From contig NZ_CP043908.1 in NCBI RefSeq assembly GCF_008630935.1, positions 372,001 through 436,000 of the forward strand: a stretch of 64,000 nucleotides of DNA, in the 5' to 3' direction. Origin of the DNA: Thermodesulfobacterium sp. TA1. GTDB taxonomy: Bacteria; Desulfobacterota; Thermodesulfobacteria; Thermodesulfobacteriales; Thermodesulfobacteriaceae. Positions 53,312 to 62,050 of this stretch are shown here, piece after piece. Each line of letters begins with the position of its first letter. Positions within the stretch are counted from its first letter, which is position 1. Made by a program: the position numbers and the translations under genes. Under the pieces are notes generated by a model. The model was not told the origin of the DNA. It was given only the letters and a program-made list of their open reading frames with translations, and did no database searches.

Positions 53312-54325
53312 ATGAGCTACTTAATAGAAAGCAAAAATCCGGTGATGAAAGAAGTCTATCGATTAGCTAAGAAGGTAGCTCCTTCAAGTAGCACGGTTCT
53401 TATTTTAGGTGAGTCAGGTACCGGAAAGGAAGTCTTGGCTAAATACATACATTTTAACAGTAAACGTCAAGGACCTTTTGTGGCTATTAATTGTGCAGCC
53501 ATACCAGAAGAACTGCTTGAAGCAGAGCTTTTTGGGTATGAAAAAGGAGCTTTTACCGGTGCAATCAAGACCAAACCAGGTAAGTTTGAAATAGCTAATA
53601 AAGGTACCCTTTTCCTTGATGAAATAGGGGATTTAAGCGCCAAACTTCAAGCCAAACTTCTTAGAGTCCTTCAAGAAAGACAGGTAGAAAGATTAGGGGG
53701 AGAACATTCTATTAAAGTAGATGTAAGGATTATTGCTGCTACCAATAAAGATTTAGAAAAAGAGGTAAAAGCCGGTAGGTTTAGAGAAGACTTGTTTTAT
53801 AGACTAAACGTTATTCCTATAAAACTCCCTCCACTTAGAGAGAGAAAGGAAGACATTCCCCTTTTGGTTAATTTTTTTCTCCAAAAAGTTTGTGAAAGAG
53901 AAGGGGTCCAGGTTAAAAGGTTGTCTGAGGAGACTTTACAAAGACTTTTAGCCTATCATTGGCCAGGTAATGTAAGAGAACTTGAAAATTTAGTAGAAAG
54001 ACTGGTGGTATTGGTTGATAAAGAGGTTATAGAGCCTGAAGACCTTTCTTATCCTTTTGGTACTTCCTTTACTTCTGAAGAAGATAAGCTGCTTAAAGAG
54101 ACTCTATCTCTATATACCACCATTTCTTCCAACCAAAATGGGATAACCCTGCCTGAACTTACTGAGAGAGGGGTTGATTTAAACAACCTTATAAAAGAAA
54201 TAGAGCTTTTTTACCTGAAAAAAGCTTTAGAGAAGACCTCAGGGGTTAAAACCAAGGCTGCTAAGCTTCTTAATCTTAACCGTACTACCTTTATAGAAAA
54301 GCTAAAAAAATACAATCTGGCATAA
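53312..54325 (+). CDS. Sigma-54-dependent activator without receiver domain
   Basis: A 337-residue NtrC-family enhancer-binding protein consisting only of the AAA+ domain and a Fis-type DNA-binding domain. Walker A is GESGTGKE (about residues 33-40), the sigma-54-contacting loop is GAFTGA, Walker B is TLFLDEIGD, and the C-terminal helix-turn-helix is TKAAKLLNLNRTTFIEKLKKY. With no sensory domain it must be controlled by expression level or by a partner; the second activator at 56211 is an obvious candidate. Position at the head of the flagellar operon points to flagellar gene control, as for FlrC/FlgR-type proteins. Confidence 0.92.
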   Translation: MSYLIESKNPVMKEVYRLAKKVAPSSSTVLILGESGTGKEVLAKYIHFNSKRQGPFVAINCAAIPEELLEAELFGYEKGAFTGAIKTKPGKFEIANKGTLFLDEIGDLSAKLQAKLLRVLQERQVERLGGEHSIKVDVRIIAATNKDLEKEVKAGRFREDLFYRLNVIPIKLPPLRERKEDIPLLVNFFLQKVCEREGVQVKRLSEETLQRLLAYHWPGNVRELENLVERLVVLVDKEVIEPEDLSYPFGTSFTSEEDKLLKETLSLYTTISSNQNGITLPELTERGVDLNNLIKEIELFYLKKALEKTSGVKTKAAKLLNLNRTTFIEKLKKYNLA

Positions 54326-54332
54326 AATTTGT
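54318..54332 (+). promoter_or_regulatory. Candidate sigma-54 promoter
   Basis: TGGCAT (54318-54323), five bases, then TTGT (54329-54332), close to the -24/-12 consensus TGGCAC-N5-TTGC, with GG and GT ten bases apart. It straddles the stop of the activator gene and would start transcription at about 54343, just before the TPR gene's ATG at 54347. Confidence 0.4.
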
Positions 54333-54346
54333 TTAATTTTTAAAGG

Positions 54347-56203
54347 ATGTCTAAGGGGTTAAAATTTGTTTGCTTATTTTTGGGTTTGTTTTTAGCTTAC
54401 TTTATTCCTAAGGTGTTTTCTCAGCCTAAAAATTTACAAAACGCAACCCTTATTTCTTCTAACTTTACCTTGACCTATCAGCAAAAAGGAGAAGAAATTT
54501 TACAGGAAATAAAGAACGCTTATGCTCGAAAAGAGTATGAAAAAGTAGTATTTCTTGCTAAGTCTTTACCTGCTCTCTTTTCTGTAAGACCAGAAGAAAA
54601 TTTGCTTATAGCAGAAAGCGCTTTAAAAGAAGGATTTTTATCAGAGGCAATCGATTTTGCTCAAAAGGTAGCTTCTGTAACCAAAGGCAGAAACGAAGCC
54701 TGTGTGGCTAATCTTATAAGGTTTAAATCCCTTTTTTTGATGGGAAAAGGCCCTTTAGTGGTTAAAGAGGTAAAAGAATTTCTTGATTCTTATTGTGATG
54801 ATGCTATCAAAAAAGAGGCTAAAATTCTTTTGTATCACTTTAAAGTTTTGCCTGAAAAGGAGATAAAGGACCTTTCAGCTACAGAGATAAAAAAAAATAT
54901 AAGAGAGTTTTATAAAACCCAAATAGTTTATCTCTTGCGTCAGGGTAAGGTTGATGAAGCAAGGTCTAAGGTTTTTTACTACATAAACGTATATGGGGCT
55001 CCAGAAGAAGCCCCAGAACTTCTGTTAAAACTTGCAGAAGCTTATTTTAAAAAAGGAGAGCGAGAAAAGGCTAAGAACCTTTATCAACTTATCATTACTT
55101 TTTGGGATAAAGGCAACCCAAGTTTGGTTTCTAAGTTTAGGCTTTATCAGATAGCTTATGAAAAAGCGCCTTTTAAAGAACTTTTACCAAGACAAACTAA
55201 AGAAGACCTCCTTTCTTTTTCCGCACAGGTAAAGGCTAAATTTTCTAAAACCCCTTTGGCTGAAGAGGCGCACTTAGTAGAGTTAAGGGTGCTTTCTGAC
55301 CTTAAAAACTATAAATTTTTAAGAAAAAGCGCTTTAGAATTTTTTCAGCAATTTCCTGAAAGCTTAAACCTAAAAGAAGTAAACCAATTTTATTGCATGG
55401 CTGTGTCTCAACTTTTTAAAGAAGGTATCGAGGCCCAACGCATTTCTGAGGTTTTATCCTTAGAAAAAGAAGATAAAGAACAATTGGCTAAGGTAAAATG
55501 TGGTGAACCCTTTTATGTTTTAGGAAACATGTTTTTAGATTATAAGCTTTATACGAGAGCTGTCTTAGAATACATCAAGGCCTTTGAGGTTGGGGTGCCT
55601 GCTGAGATAAAACCTTCTCTACTTTTAAACCTCAGCTTTGTTGCGGTTGAAACAGAAGAACCTGAGGTGTTCTTTTCTGTTTTTGGGTACTTGCTCTCGA
55701 CTTATCAAGAGAAAAGTTTAGCTACCTATCCTTTTTATCATTACCTTAGGACTTTATACGAAGGAAAAAAAAGTTTATCTCAGGCAGAAAAATATCTTAC
55801 CCAAGCTTTATCTTCTAACCTTTCAGATTTTTATAAAAAAAGGCTTATTTCTTTTATGTTTAATCAGGCTCTTATTACTAAACAATATGCCAAAGCCTGG
55901 GGATATCTGCAAAATTCCTATTTTCAACCAGAGCTTAAGGATTACCTACTGATCCTTTTAGAAAGTTTAGGTAAAGACAACCTTACCTTTGAAAGGGCTC
56001 TTGAGGTAGCTAAACAAAGGTTCCCTAAAGAGCCTAAGATAGCCCTGATAGAGGTTTATTATTTAGAAAGCAAAGGAAAGATAGGAAAGGCAGATACCAT
56101 ATGGCAGGGATTGACCGAAGCCTCGAATTTAGAAAAAGAGCTGGCTGAAATTTATAAAAAAAATAAAGAGCTGGTAGAAAGAGCACAAAAGTTAGTTTTT
56201 TAG
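54347..56203 (+). CDS. Exported TPR-repeat protein of the flagellar cluster
   Basis: A 618-residue protein with a signal peptide (about residues 1-26, ending VFSQ) and a long all-helical body. Degenerate tetratricopeptide-like helix pairs are visible, for example LLKLAEAYFKKGEREKAKNLY (split; about 227-247), PFYVLGNMFLDYKLYTRAVLEY (about 387) and a run near 500. Such proteins scaffold envelope or motility complexes. It sits between the two sigma-54 activators and 14 kb-scale flagellar genes, so a periplasmic motility role is likely but not shown. Confidence 0.78.
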   Translation: MSKGLKFVCLFLGLFLAYFIPKVFSQPKNLQNATLISSNFTLTYQQKGEEILQEIKNAYARKEYEKVVFLAKSLPALFSVRPEENLLIAESALKEGFLSEAIDFAQKVASVTKGRNEACVANLIRFKSLFLMGKGPLVVKEVKEFLDSYCDDAIKKEAKILLYHFKVLPEKEIKDLSATEIKKNIREFYKTQIVYLLRQGKVDEARSKVFYYINVYGAPEEAPELLLKLAEAYFKKGEREKAKNLYQLIITFWDKGNPSLVSKFRLYQIAYEKAPFKELLPRQTKEDLLSFSAQVKAKFSKTPLAEEAHLVELRVLSDLKNYKFLRKSALEFFQQFPESLNLKEVNQFYCMAVSQLFKEGIEAQRISEVLSLEKEDKEQLAKVKCGEPFYVLGNMFLDYKLYTRAVLEYIKAFEVGVPAEIKPSLLLNLSFVAVETEEPEVFFSVFGYLLSTYQEKSLATYPFYHYLRTLYEGKKSLSQAEKYLTQALSSNLSDFYKKRLISFMFNQALITKQYAKAWGYLQNSYFQPELKDYLLILLESLGKDNLTFERALEVAKQRFPKEPKIALIEVYYLESKGKIGKADTIWQGLTEASNLEKELAEIYKKNKELVERAQKLVF

Positions 56204-56210
56204 GAGAAAA

Positions 56211-57557
56211 ATGAGAGGAAAGGTTGTCTTAATAGGAGATAGTTTAGAAATAAAACTTTTAAAAGACTTTTTGGAAGAAAGAGAGATAGAAACTTTTTGG
56301 TCTTCTAAAAAGGAGGCTTTCCCTAAAATAGACCCAAACGAGATAGATGTCATGGTTTATGAACTTGATTATCCCCAAACTAAAAGCTTAGAAATACTTC
56401 ATCAACTTTTTAACCAAGGGGTTAAAAACATCGTTTTTTTAGCAGAAAAAGCAGACTTAGAAGATGCGGTTGAGTTTGTAAAACATGGTGCCTATGATTT
56501 TAAACTCCTTTCTACCCCTCTTGAGTTAATAGAAAAAACCGTGCTTTTCGCTTTAGAGGACAAAAGGATTTTATGGCAGGAAGAAAGTTTTATCACCCGA
56601 GATCCTTATATGTTAGACATCTTAAAAAAACTTGAAGTAGTATCCCAAAGTAAAGTTCCTGTTCTGTTGATAGGGGAATCAGGCACAGGAAAAGAGCTAC
56701 TTGCCAAGTATATACATCAAAAAAGTCCAAGAAGGTTTGGTCCTTTTATAGCTATAAACTGTGCCGCCCTTCCTGAAACCCTTCTTGAATCAGAACTTTT
56801 TGGCTATGAAAAAGGAGCTTTTTCTGGAGCTAACTTTAGGAAAAAAGGAAAGATAGAACTGGCAGAGGGAGGGACTCTATTTTTAGACGAGATAGCTGAG
56901 ATGAACCCTAATCTTCAGAGCAAACTTTTACGTGTATTGCAAGAAGGGGAAGTTGATAGACTCGGGGGATACCATCCGATAAAGGTAGACGTTAGGTTTT
57001 TGGCAGCTACCAATAGAGACATTGAAAAAGAAGTTCAAGAAGGTAGGTTTAGGTCAGACCTATACTATAGATTAAACGTTATTACCGTTAAAATACCACC
57101 TTTAAGAGAAAGAAAAGAGGATGTCAAATTTTTGTCAAGTTTTTTTCTGGAAAAATTTTCCCGTTTATACCGAAAGACTTTAAAAGGTTTTTCTGAAGAG
57201 ACACAAAAATTTTTGTTGGAATATCCCTTTCCTGGAAACGTAAGAGAACTTAAAAACATGATAGAAAGAGCAGTTCTTATCTGTGAAAAGGACGTGATAG
57301 AGGTTAAACATCTGATAGACCCTTTTTCTCAAAACGAAAAAAGAGAAATGAGCTTAGGCATGAATTTTGATAATAAATCTTCGGATTTAGTGGTAAAACC
57401 TTTGGAAGAGCTTGAAAGGGAAGCTATCATGAAGGCTTTGGAAGTGGCTAAAGGTAATAAAACACGGGCGGCTGAGCTCCTTGGGATTACGGTTAGAACG
57501 TTGAGGAATAAGTTAAAACAATATCAGGCTACCAAGTTTTCTGAAGGGAGGATTTAA
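56211..57557 (+). CDS. NtrC-family regulator with degenerate receiver domain
   Basis: A 448-residue sigma-54 activator with receiver, AAA+ and Fis-type domains. The receiver (1-115) is degenerate: the phospho-acceptor position is Glu51 (VYELDYP), the acidic pocket is reduced to GDS, and the conserved Lys is replaced in LLSTP. This resembles FleQ/FlrA-type flagellar master regulators, which do not rely on phosphorylation. The AAA+ part has GESGTGKE and LFLDEIAE; the sigma-54 loop reads GAFSGA instead of GAFTGA. The C-terminal helix-turn-helix is NKTRAAELLGITVRTLRNKL. It directly precedes flgB by two bases. Confidence 0.92.
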   Translation: MRGKVVLIGDSLEIKLLKDFLEEREIETFWSSKKEAFPKIDPNEIDVMVYELDYPQTKSLEILHQLFNQGVKNIVFLAEKADLEDAVEFVKHGAYDFKLLSTPLELIEKTVLFALEDKRILWQEESFITRDPYMLDILKKLEVVSQSKVPVLLIGESGTGKELLAKYIHQKSPRRFGPFIAINCAALPETLLESELFGYEKGAFSGANFRKKGKIELAEGGTLFLDEIAEMNPNLQSKLLRVLQEGEVDRLGGYHPIKVDVRFLAATNRDIEKEVQEGRFRSDLYYRLNVITVKIPPLRERKEDVKFLSSFFLEKFSRLYRKTLKGFSEETQKFLLEYPFPGNVRELKNMIERAVLICEKDVIEVKHLIDPFSQNEKREMSLGMNFDNKSSDLVVKPLEELEREAIMKALEVAKGNKTRAAELLGITVRTLRNKLKQYQATKFSEGRI

Positions 57558-57559
57558 GG

Positions 57560-57958
57560 ATGTGGGGGTTGTTTGAAAAGACATTTAATACCGTAAAATT
57601 AGCTCTGAACTTAAGGGCTAAAAAACATAGCTTACTTGCTTCAAACATAGCCAATGTTGATACCCCTGGTTATAGAAGAAGAGACCTCCCTTTTGAAAAA
57701 ATTATGCAAACCTACCTTTCAAACGAGTCTAACCTTAAAACTACCAGACCTAAACATTTTACCGGTAAAGAAAACCTTGTCAAAAAAATGACGGAAGAAA
57801 TGGAGAGGGTACAGACTTTAGGTACTCCGAACAATGTAAGTTTAGAAGAGGAGATAAGTTTATTGACTGAAAATCAGTTGATGTATGAAGCTACTTTACA
57901 GGCCTTGGCTAAAGAGTTGGAAAGGTTGAAAGAGGCAATTACTGAGGGAGGTAAGTAA
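57560..57958 (+). CDS. flgB: Flagellar basal-body rod protein FlgB
   Basis: Proximal rod component, exported through the flagellar type III apparatus. SLLASNIANVDTPGYRRRDLPFE (split at Pro; about residues 24-46) is the N-terminal rod signature and the C-terminal helix LLTENQLMYEATLQALAKELERLK closes the coiled coil. 132 residues is standard. Its stop is two bases before flgC, the invariable partner. Confidence 0.95.
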   Translation: MWGLFEKTFNTVKLALNLRAKKHSLLASNIANVDTPGYRRRDLPFEKIMQTYLSNESNLKTTRPKHFTGKENLVKKMTEEMERVQTLGTPNNVSLEEEISLLTENQLMYEATLQALAKELERLKEAITEGGK

Positions 57959-57960
57959 AA

Positions 57961-58371
57961 ATGAGACTTTTAGATATTTCTAAGGTTGCTGCAAGTGGGC
58001 TTTTTGCTCAGAGAACCAGATTAAACGTAGCAGCCACCAACATAGCCAATGCTCAGGTAACAAGGACTTTGGAAGGAGGTCCTTATAAAGCCAAAAACGT
58101 GGTGTTAAAGGCTGTTCCTCTTAAGGACAGAGAAAATCTTTTAAGGTTGGTAAAAGTAGATAGAATAGAAGATAGTAAAGCCCCGTTTAAAGAGGTATAT
58201 GACCCAGGACATCCAGACGCAGATGCAAGAGGAATTGTCAAATATCCTAACGTAGACGTAATAACTGAGATGGTTGAGCTTATTTCAGCCGGCAGGGCTT
58301 ATGAGGCAAACCTTTCTGTGCTTTCTACTTCTAAAAGTATGACCCAAAGAACTTTAGAGCTTTTAAAGTAA
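57961..58371 (+). CDS. flgC: Flagellar basal-body rod protein FlgC
   Basis: Proximal rod protein. The N-terminal SGLFAQRTRLNVAATNIANAQVT (split after the Ala pair; about residues 12-34) and C-terminal MVELISAGRAYEANLSVLSTSKSM (about 107-130) are the conserved rod helices. YPNVDVITEM is a further FlgC mark. 136 residues is standard. It lies between flgB and fliE as in most flagellar operons. Confidence 0.96.
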   Translation: MRLLDISKVAASGLFAQRTRLNVAATNIANAQVTRTLEGGPYKAKNVVLKAVPLKDRENLLRLVKVDRIEDSKAPFKEVYDPGHPDADARGIVKYPNVDVITEMVELISAGRAYEANLSVLSTSKSMTQRTLELLK

Positions 58372-58391
58372 AAAGGAGGTGAAGGGATAAG

Positions 58392-58685
58392 ATGAAAGTT
58401 AATCCATCGTTGTTAAATAGTTATCAAAAAGTGGGTAGTCTCACTCAAAAAGAAAAGGTAGAGGTTCCCAGTTTTAAAGATTTTTTAGTAGAAAAAATAA
58501 AAGAAGTTGACCAGGCTCAAAAACAGGCTTTAGCCTCCATCGAAGCCTTGGCTAAGGGTGAGGAAGTAGACCTTTCCGATGTGGCTCTTACCATTTCCAA
58601 GGCTGACACCAATTTTAAACTGCTCTTAAGGATAAGAAATAAAGTGCTTGAGGCCTATCAAGAAATCATGAGAATGCAAATCTAA
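58392..58685 (+). CDS. fliE: Flagellar hook-basal body protein FliE
   Basis: Links the MS ring to the rod. The 97 residues show the typical FKDFLVEKIKEVDQAQKQA start (about 28-46), DLSDVALTISKADTNFKLLLRIRNKV (split; about 56-82) and an EIMRMQI end. An AAGGAGG site precedes the ATG. Next gene is fliF. Confidence 0.94.
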   Translation: MKVNPSLLNSYQKVGSLTQKEKVEVPSFKDFLVEKIKEVDQAQKQALASIEALAKGEEVDLSDVALTISKADTNFKLLLRIRNKVLEAYQEIMRMQI

Positions 58686-58703
58686 GCTTAGGGGAAGACT
58701 GAA

Positions 58704-60272
58704 ATGGCAATGCCTAATCTTAGGGAACTCCCTGATCAACTAAAAGAGTTTTGGTCTAAGTTAGATACCAGAAAACGTTTGATGCTTATAGGAGGAAGTT
58801 TAGGTCTTACTCTTTTGTTGGTTTTAGGGGTATGGTTTATTTCTAAACCAAGCTGGGGATTGCTTTATCGGAGTATGGATGAAGTTTCTAACAGTCAGAT
58901 TATACAGTATTTAAAAGAGCAAAAAATCCCTTATAAAGTTGAGACAGACGGAAGTATTTATGTTCCTAAAGATAAGGTACCTGAGCTTCGTATGGAAATC
59001 GCTGGTAAAGGATTAGTAGGGGGTTATCGCGGTCCTGGGTTTGAACTTTTTGATAAAGAACAGATGGGTCTTACTGAATTTCAAGAAAAGGTAAACTATC
59101 AGAGGGCTTTAGAAGGCGAGTTGGCAAGAAGTATTCAAGGAATAAAGGGAATAAAATCGGTCAGGGTCCATTTAGCCATGCCTAAGGAAAGTCTTTTTAT
59201 CGAAGAAGAAAAACCTCCAAAAGCCTCTGTTTTGATAGAACTTCTTCCTGGGTATGAACTTTCTCCTAATCAAGTAAGGGGGATTGTAAATTTTGTAAGC
59301 GGTGCTGTTCCTAAGCTTGACCCTAAAAATATAACCATCGTTGATGCTACTACCGGAAAAAGCATTAGACTTCCCTCTGAAGAGGAAGAATTTACTACTA
59401 CTCAACTGGCTTATAAGAAAAAGATAGAGGATGAACTAAAAGCCAAGATAGAAGATATGTTAGAAAAGGCTTTAGGTCCGGGAAAGGCGGTTGCTCAGAT
59501 TGCGGTAGACCTTTCTTTTGATAAAGAAAAACTGATGGAAGAGACCTACGACCCAGAAGGCACTGCGGTAGTCTCTGAAGAGGCAGAAGAAGAACAAAAG
59601 ACCTCTAAGGGACCTTCGGAGGGAGGGATAGCAGGGGTTAAAGGTGCTCTTGAGCAAAAATTTGAGGCCACCTCTCCAGAGCAACCCCAAGGCGAAACTT
59701 ACTTTAGAAAAAAGGTAGTAAGAAACTACGAGGTAAGTAAAAAGGTAAGGAACCTTGAAATTTCTCCAGGAGGTATTAAAAAAATAAGTGTAGCAGTGTT
59801 GGTTGATAAATCAGTGCTTACTGACAATTCTACCGAAAAAGTGGTATGGTTAGAAAATTTAGTAAAAGGTGCTATTGGCTATAATCCAGATAGAGGAGAT
59901 GAAGTTAAGGTTGAGGCTAAAGAATTTACTAAACCACCGATAGTTAAACCTGGGGTTATGGATTACGCAGCTAAGTTTTATAAACCATTACTGATAGTTT
60001 TAGGTTTGATAGTCCTTTATCTTTTGGTGATAAGACCACTACTTAAAAGCCTTGCACCTAAGCCTACCCCAGCTCCTGAGTTAGAAAAGGTTGCTGAAGC
60101 TGTTCCTCCTACCTTAGAGGCTAAGGTTCCTGAAGAAGAGGGCCCTTTACCTCAGGAGGTTGCTTTAGGTATTATACACAGTCAGCCTGAAAAAGCTGCT
60201 ATGTTGGTTAAAAAATGGCTCTTAGAAGAAACCTTAGAAGAAAGAAAGAAAGCTTTGGCAGAGGCTGGATAA
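58704..60272 (+). CDS. fliF: Flagellar MS-ring protein FliF
   Basis: Forms the inner-membrane ring that carries the rotor and export gate. Transmembrane segments lie at about residues 27-48 and 425-447, bracketing the periplasmic ring-building motifs. VNYQRALEGELARSIQGIKGIKSVRVHLAMP (split; about 130-160) is highly conserved. The cytoplasmic C-terminal tail (450-522) binds FliG, encoded next. 522 residues is normal for the family. Confidence 0.95.
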   Translation: MAMPNLRELPDQLKEFWSKLDTRKRLMLIGGSLGLTLLLVLGVWFISKPSWGLLYRSMDEVSNSQIIQYLKEQKIPYKVETDGSIYVPKDKVPELRMEIAGKGLVGGYRGPGFELFDKEQMGLTEFQEKVNYQRALEGELARSIQGIKGIKSVRVHLAMPKESLFIEEEKPPKASVLIELLPGYELSPNQVRGIVNFVSGAVPKLDPKNITIVDATTGKSIRLPSEEEEFTTTQLAYKKKIEDELKAKIEDMLEKALGPGKAVAQIAVDLSFDKEKLMEETYDPEGTAVVSEEAEEEQKTSKGPSEGGIAGVKGALEQKFEATSPEQPQGETYFRKKVVRNYEVSKKVRNLEISPGGIKKISVAVLVDKSVLTDNSTEKVVWLENLVKGAIGYNPDRGDEVKVEAKEFTKPPIVKPGVMDYAAKFYKPLLIVLGLIVLYLLVIRPLLKSLAPKPTPAPELEKVAEAVPPTLEAKVPEEEGPLPQEVALGIIHSQPEKAAMLVKKWLLEETLEERKKALAEAG

Positions 60273-60279
60273 ATAGGTT

Positions 60280-61290
60280 ATGGCTAAGATAGACCCTGAT
60301 AAACTTACCGGTCCTCAAAAAGCAGCTATTTTTCTTATGTTAATGGGAGACGAATTTACCTCCGAGGTGTATAAGTACTTAGATGAAGACGACATAAAAC
60401 GCATCGGTATAGAAATGGCTAAGATAGAATATATTCCTGCTGAAGCAGTAAAGAAAGTACTTGAAGAGGCTAACATTGAAGCCAAAGAAATGTTAGGAGA
60501 TGTAACCATCTCTCCTGAAGAGTTTTTAAAACAGTCTCTTATTCGGGCTTATGGAGAAAAAGGAAAGGAACTTTTTGAGGAAATAAAAAAAGAGATAGGT
60601 CCAGAGACCTTTAAAAAACTTAAGAAACTTGACCCTAAAACTATAGCCAGTTTTTTAGCAAACGAGCATCCCCAAACTGTAGCCATCATTTTAGTCCACT
60701 TAGACCCAGAACTTTCAGGTCAAGTTATGCAGTTCCTACCAGATAAGCTTAGAGCAGAGGTGCTTTTAAGAATAGCCCTTTTAAACAAAGTAGACCCAGA
60801 GATAGTTAAAGAGATAAGCGATGCTTTGGAAAGTGAACTTCAAAGCGTAGGCGGGGCGTTGGGTAAAAAAATCGGAGGCCCTGAAAAGGCTGCAGAGGTG
60901 CTTTCTCATGCAGGAAGAGAGCTTGAGGATGAGATTTTAAGCGAGATAGAGGACGAAAATCCAACTTTGGCAGAGGAAATAAGAAAATACTTGTTTACTT
61001 TTGAGGATTTCCTCAATGTGGATGACTTCGCTATTCAAACCTTGCTTAGAGAAATCTCTACTGATGACTTAAAATTAGCTTTAAAAGGAGCCTCCCCTGA
61101 GATTAGAGAAAAATTTTTCCGCAATATGAGTAAAAGAGCGGCAGACCTTATGAAAGAAGAGCTTGAGATGATGGGGCCTGTAAGGATTAGCGAAGTTGAA
61201 AAGGCTCAACAAAACATCATTAGGATTGCTAAAAAATTAGAACAAGAAGGTAAAATCATCCTTAGCAAAGGCGAGGAGGAGTTTGTCTAA
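60280..61290 (+). CDS. fliG: Flagellar motor switch protein FliG
   Basis: Rotor protein that couples the stator to rotation and sets direction. The N-terminal FliF-binding part (LTGPQKAAIFLMLMGDEF), the middle domain with the EHPQ motif (about residue 128) and the C-terminal torque helix region (DDLKLALKGASPEIREKFFRNMSKRAA, split here by loops) are all present. 336 residues is standard. It overlaps fliH by eight bases. Confidence 0.96.
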   Translation: MAKIDPDKLTGPQKAAIFLMLMGDEFTSEVYKYLDEDDIKRIGIEMAKIEYIPAEAVKKVLEEANIEAKEMLGDVTISPEEFLKQSLIRAYGEKGKELFEEIKKEIGPETFKKLKKLDPKTIASFLANEHPQTVAIILVHLDPELSGQVMQFLPDKLRAEVLLRIALLNKVDPEIVKEISDALESELQSVGGALGKKIGGPEKAAEVLSHAGRELEDEILSEIEDENPTLAEEIRKYLFTFEDFLNVDDFAIQTLLREISTDDLKLALKGASPEIREKFFRNMSKRAADLMKEELEMMGPVRISEVEKAQQNIIRIAKKLEQEGKIILSKGEEEFV

Positions 61291-62050
61291 GGTACTTAAG
61301 AGCCATAAAATTTCTGTATTAGAACTTTTAACCCCAGATTTAAGCCCTACGGAAGAGGAAAGTTTTAAGTCCATTTTAAAAGATTTGGAAGAAAATCGTG
61401 GAGTTTCTATTAAAGAAGAGATTAATGCTTTATCGCCTGAAGAACTTTTAGAGGAAAGGCTTAAAGAAGGTTTTGAAAAAGGATATCAAGAAGGTTTGGA
61501 TTTAGGAAAAACCGAAGGGTTTAAGCAAGGATATCAAGAAGGGTTAGACAAGGGATATAAAGAGGGAAAAGAAAAGGCTGAGCAAGAACTTAAGGCTAAA
61601 TATAAAGAGTTAGAAGAGGCCCTTAAGAAGGATTTTGAAAATAAAGTAAAAGAGGTTTCTCAGTTTCTCCAAAAACTTGAAGAAGAGACCAAGACTTTAG
61701 TTTTAAACTTAGATAAAGAGGTGTTAACTTTAGCCTTAAAAATCGCCCAAAAGATAGTATTAAAAGAAATAAACATAGATAAAGAAACTACGCTTAACGT
61801 GATAAAAGAAGCTTTAAACTATGTAGCCGAAGGTATAGAAATTAACCTTAAGGTTAATCCTGAAGAGTTAAGTTTTTTACAAGAAAAACTTTCTCAGTTG
61901 ATCGGTCCTTCTTCTAAGATAAACCTTATCCCAGATCCTACGATTTCTAAAGGAGGGGTTTTTATAGAAACCGCTTTAGGGGTGGTTGATGCTACCATAG
62001 AAAAAAGATGGGAAAGATTGTTGCAGGGGATTTTTAAAGATGAGGGTTAA
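61283..62050 (+). CDS. fliH: Flagellar assembly protein FliH
   Basis: Stator-like regulator of the export ATPase FliI. Residues ~58-100 hold the GxxxG-type repeats characteristic of FliH (FEKGYQEGLDLGKTEGFKQG and onward). A coiled coil and the C-terminal FliH domain with LALKIAQKIVLKEI follow. The TTG start at 61283 is chosen because GAGGAGG lies just before it inside fliG. It overlaps fliI by 11 bases. Confidence 0.93.
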   Translation: MSKVLKSHKISVLELLTPDLSPTEEESFKSILKDLEENRGVSIKEEINALSPEELLEERLKEGFEKGYQEGLDLGKTEGFKQGYQEGLDKGYKEGKEKAEQELKAKYKELEEALKKDFENKVKEVSQFLQKLEEETKTLVLNLDKEVLTLALKIAQKIVLKEINIDKETTLNVIKEALNYVAEGIEINLKVNPEELSFLQEKLSQLIGPSSKINLIPDPTISKGGVFIETALGVVDATIEKRWERLLQGIFKDEG

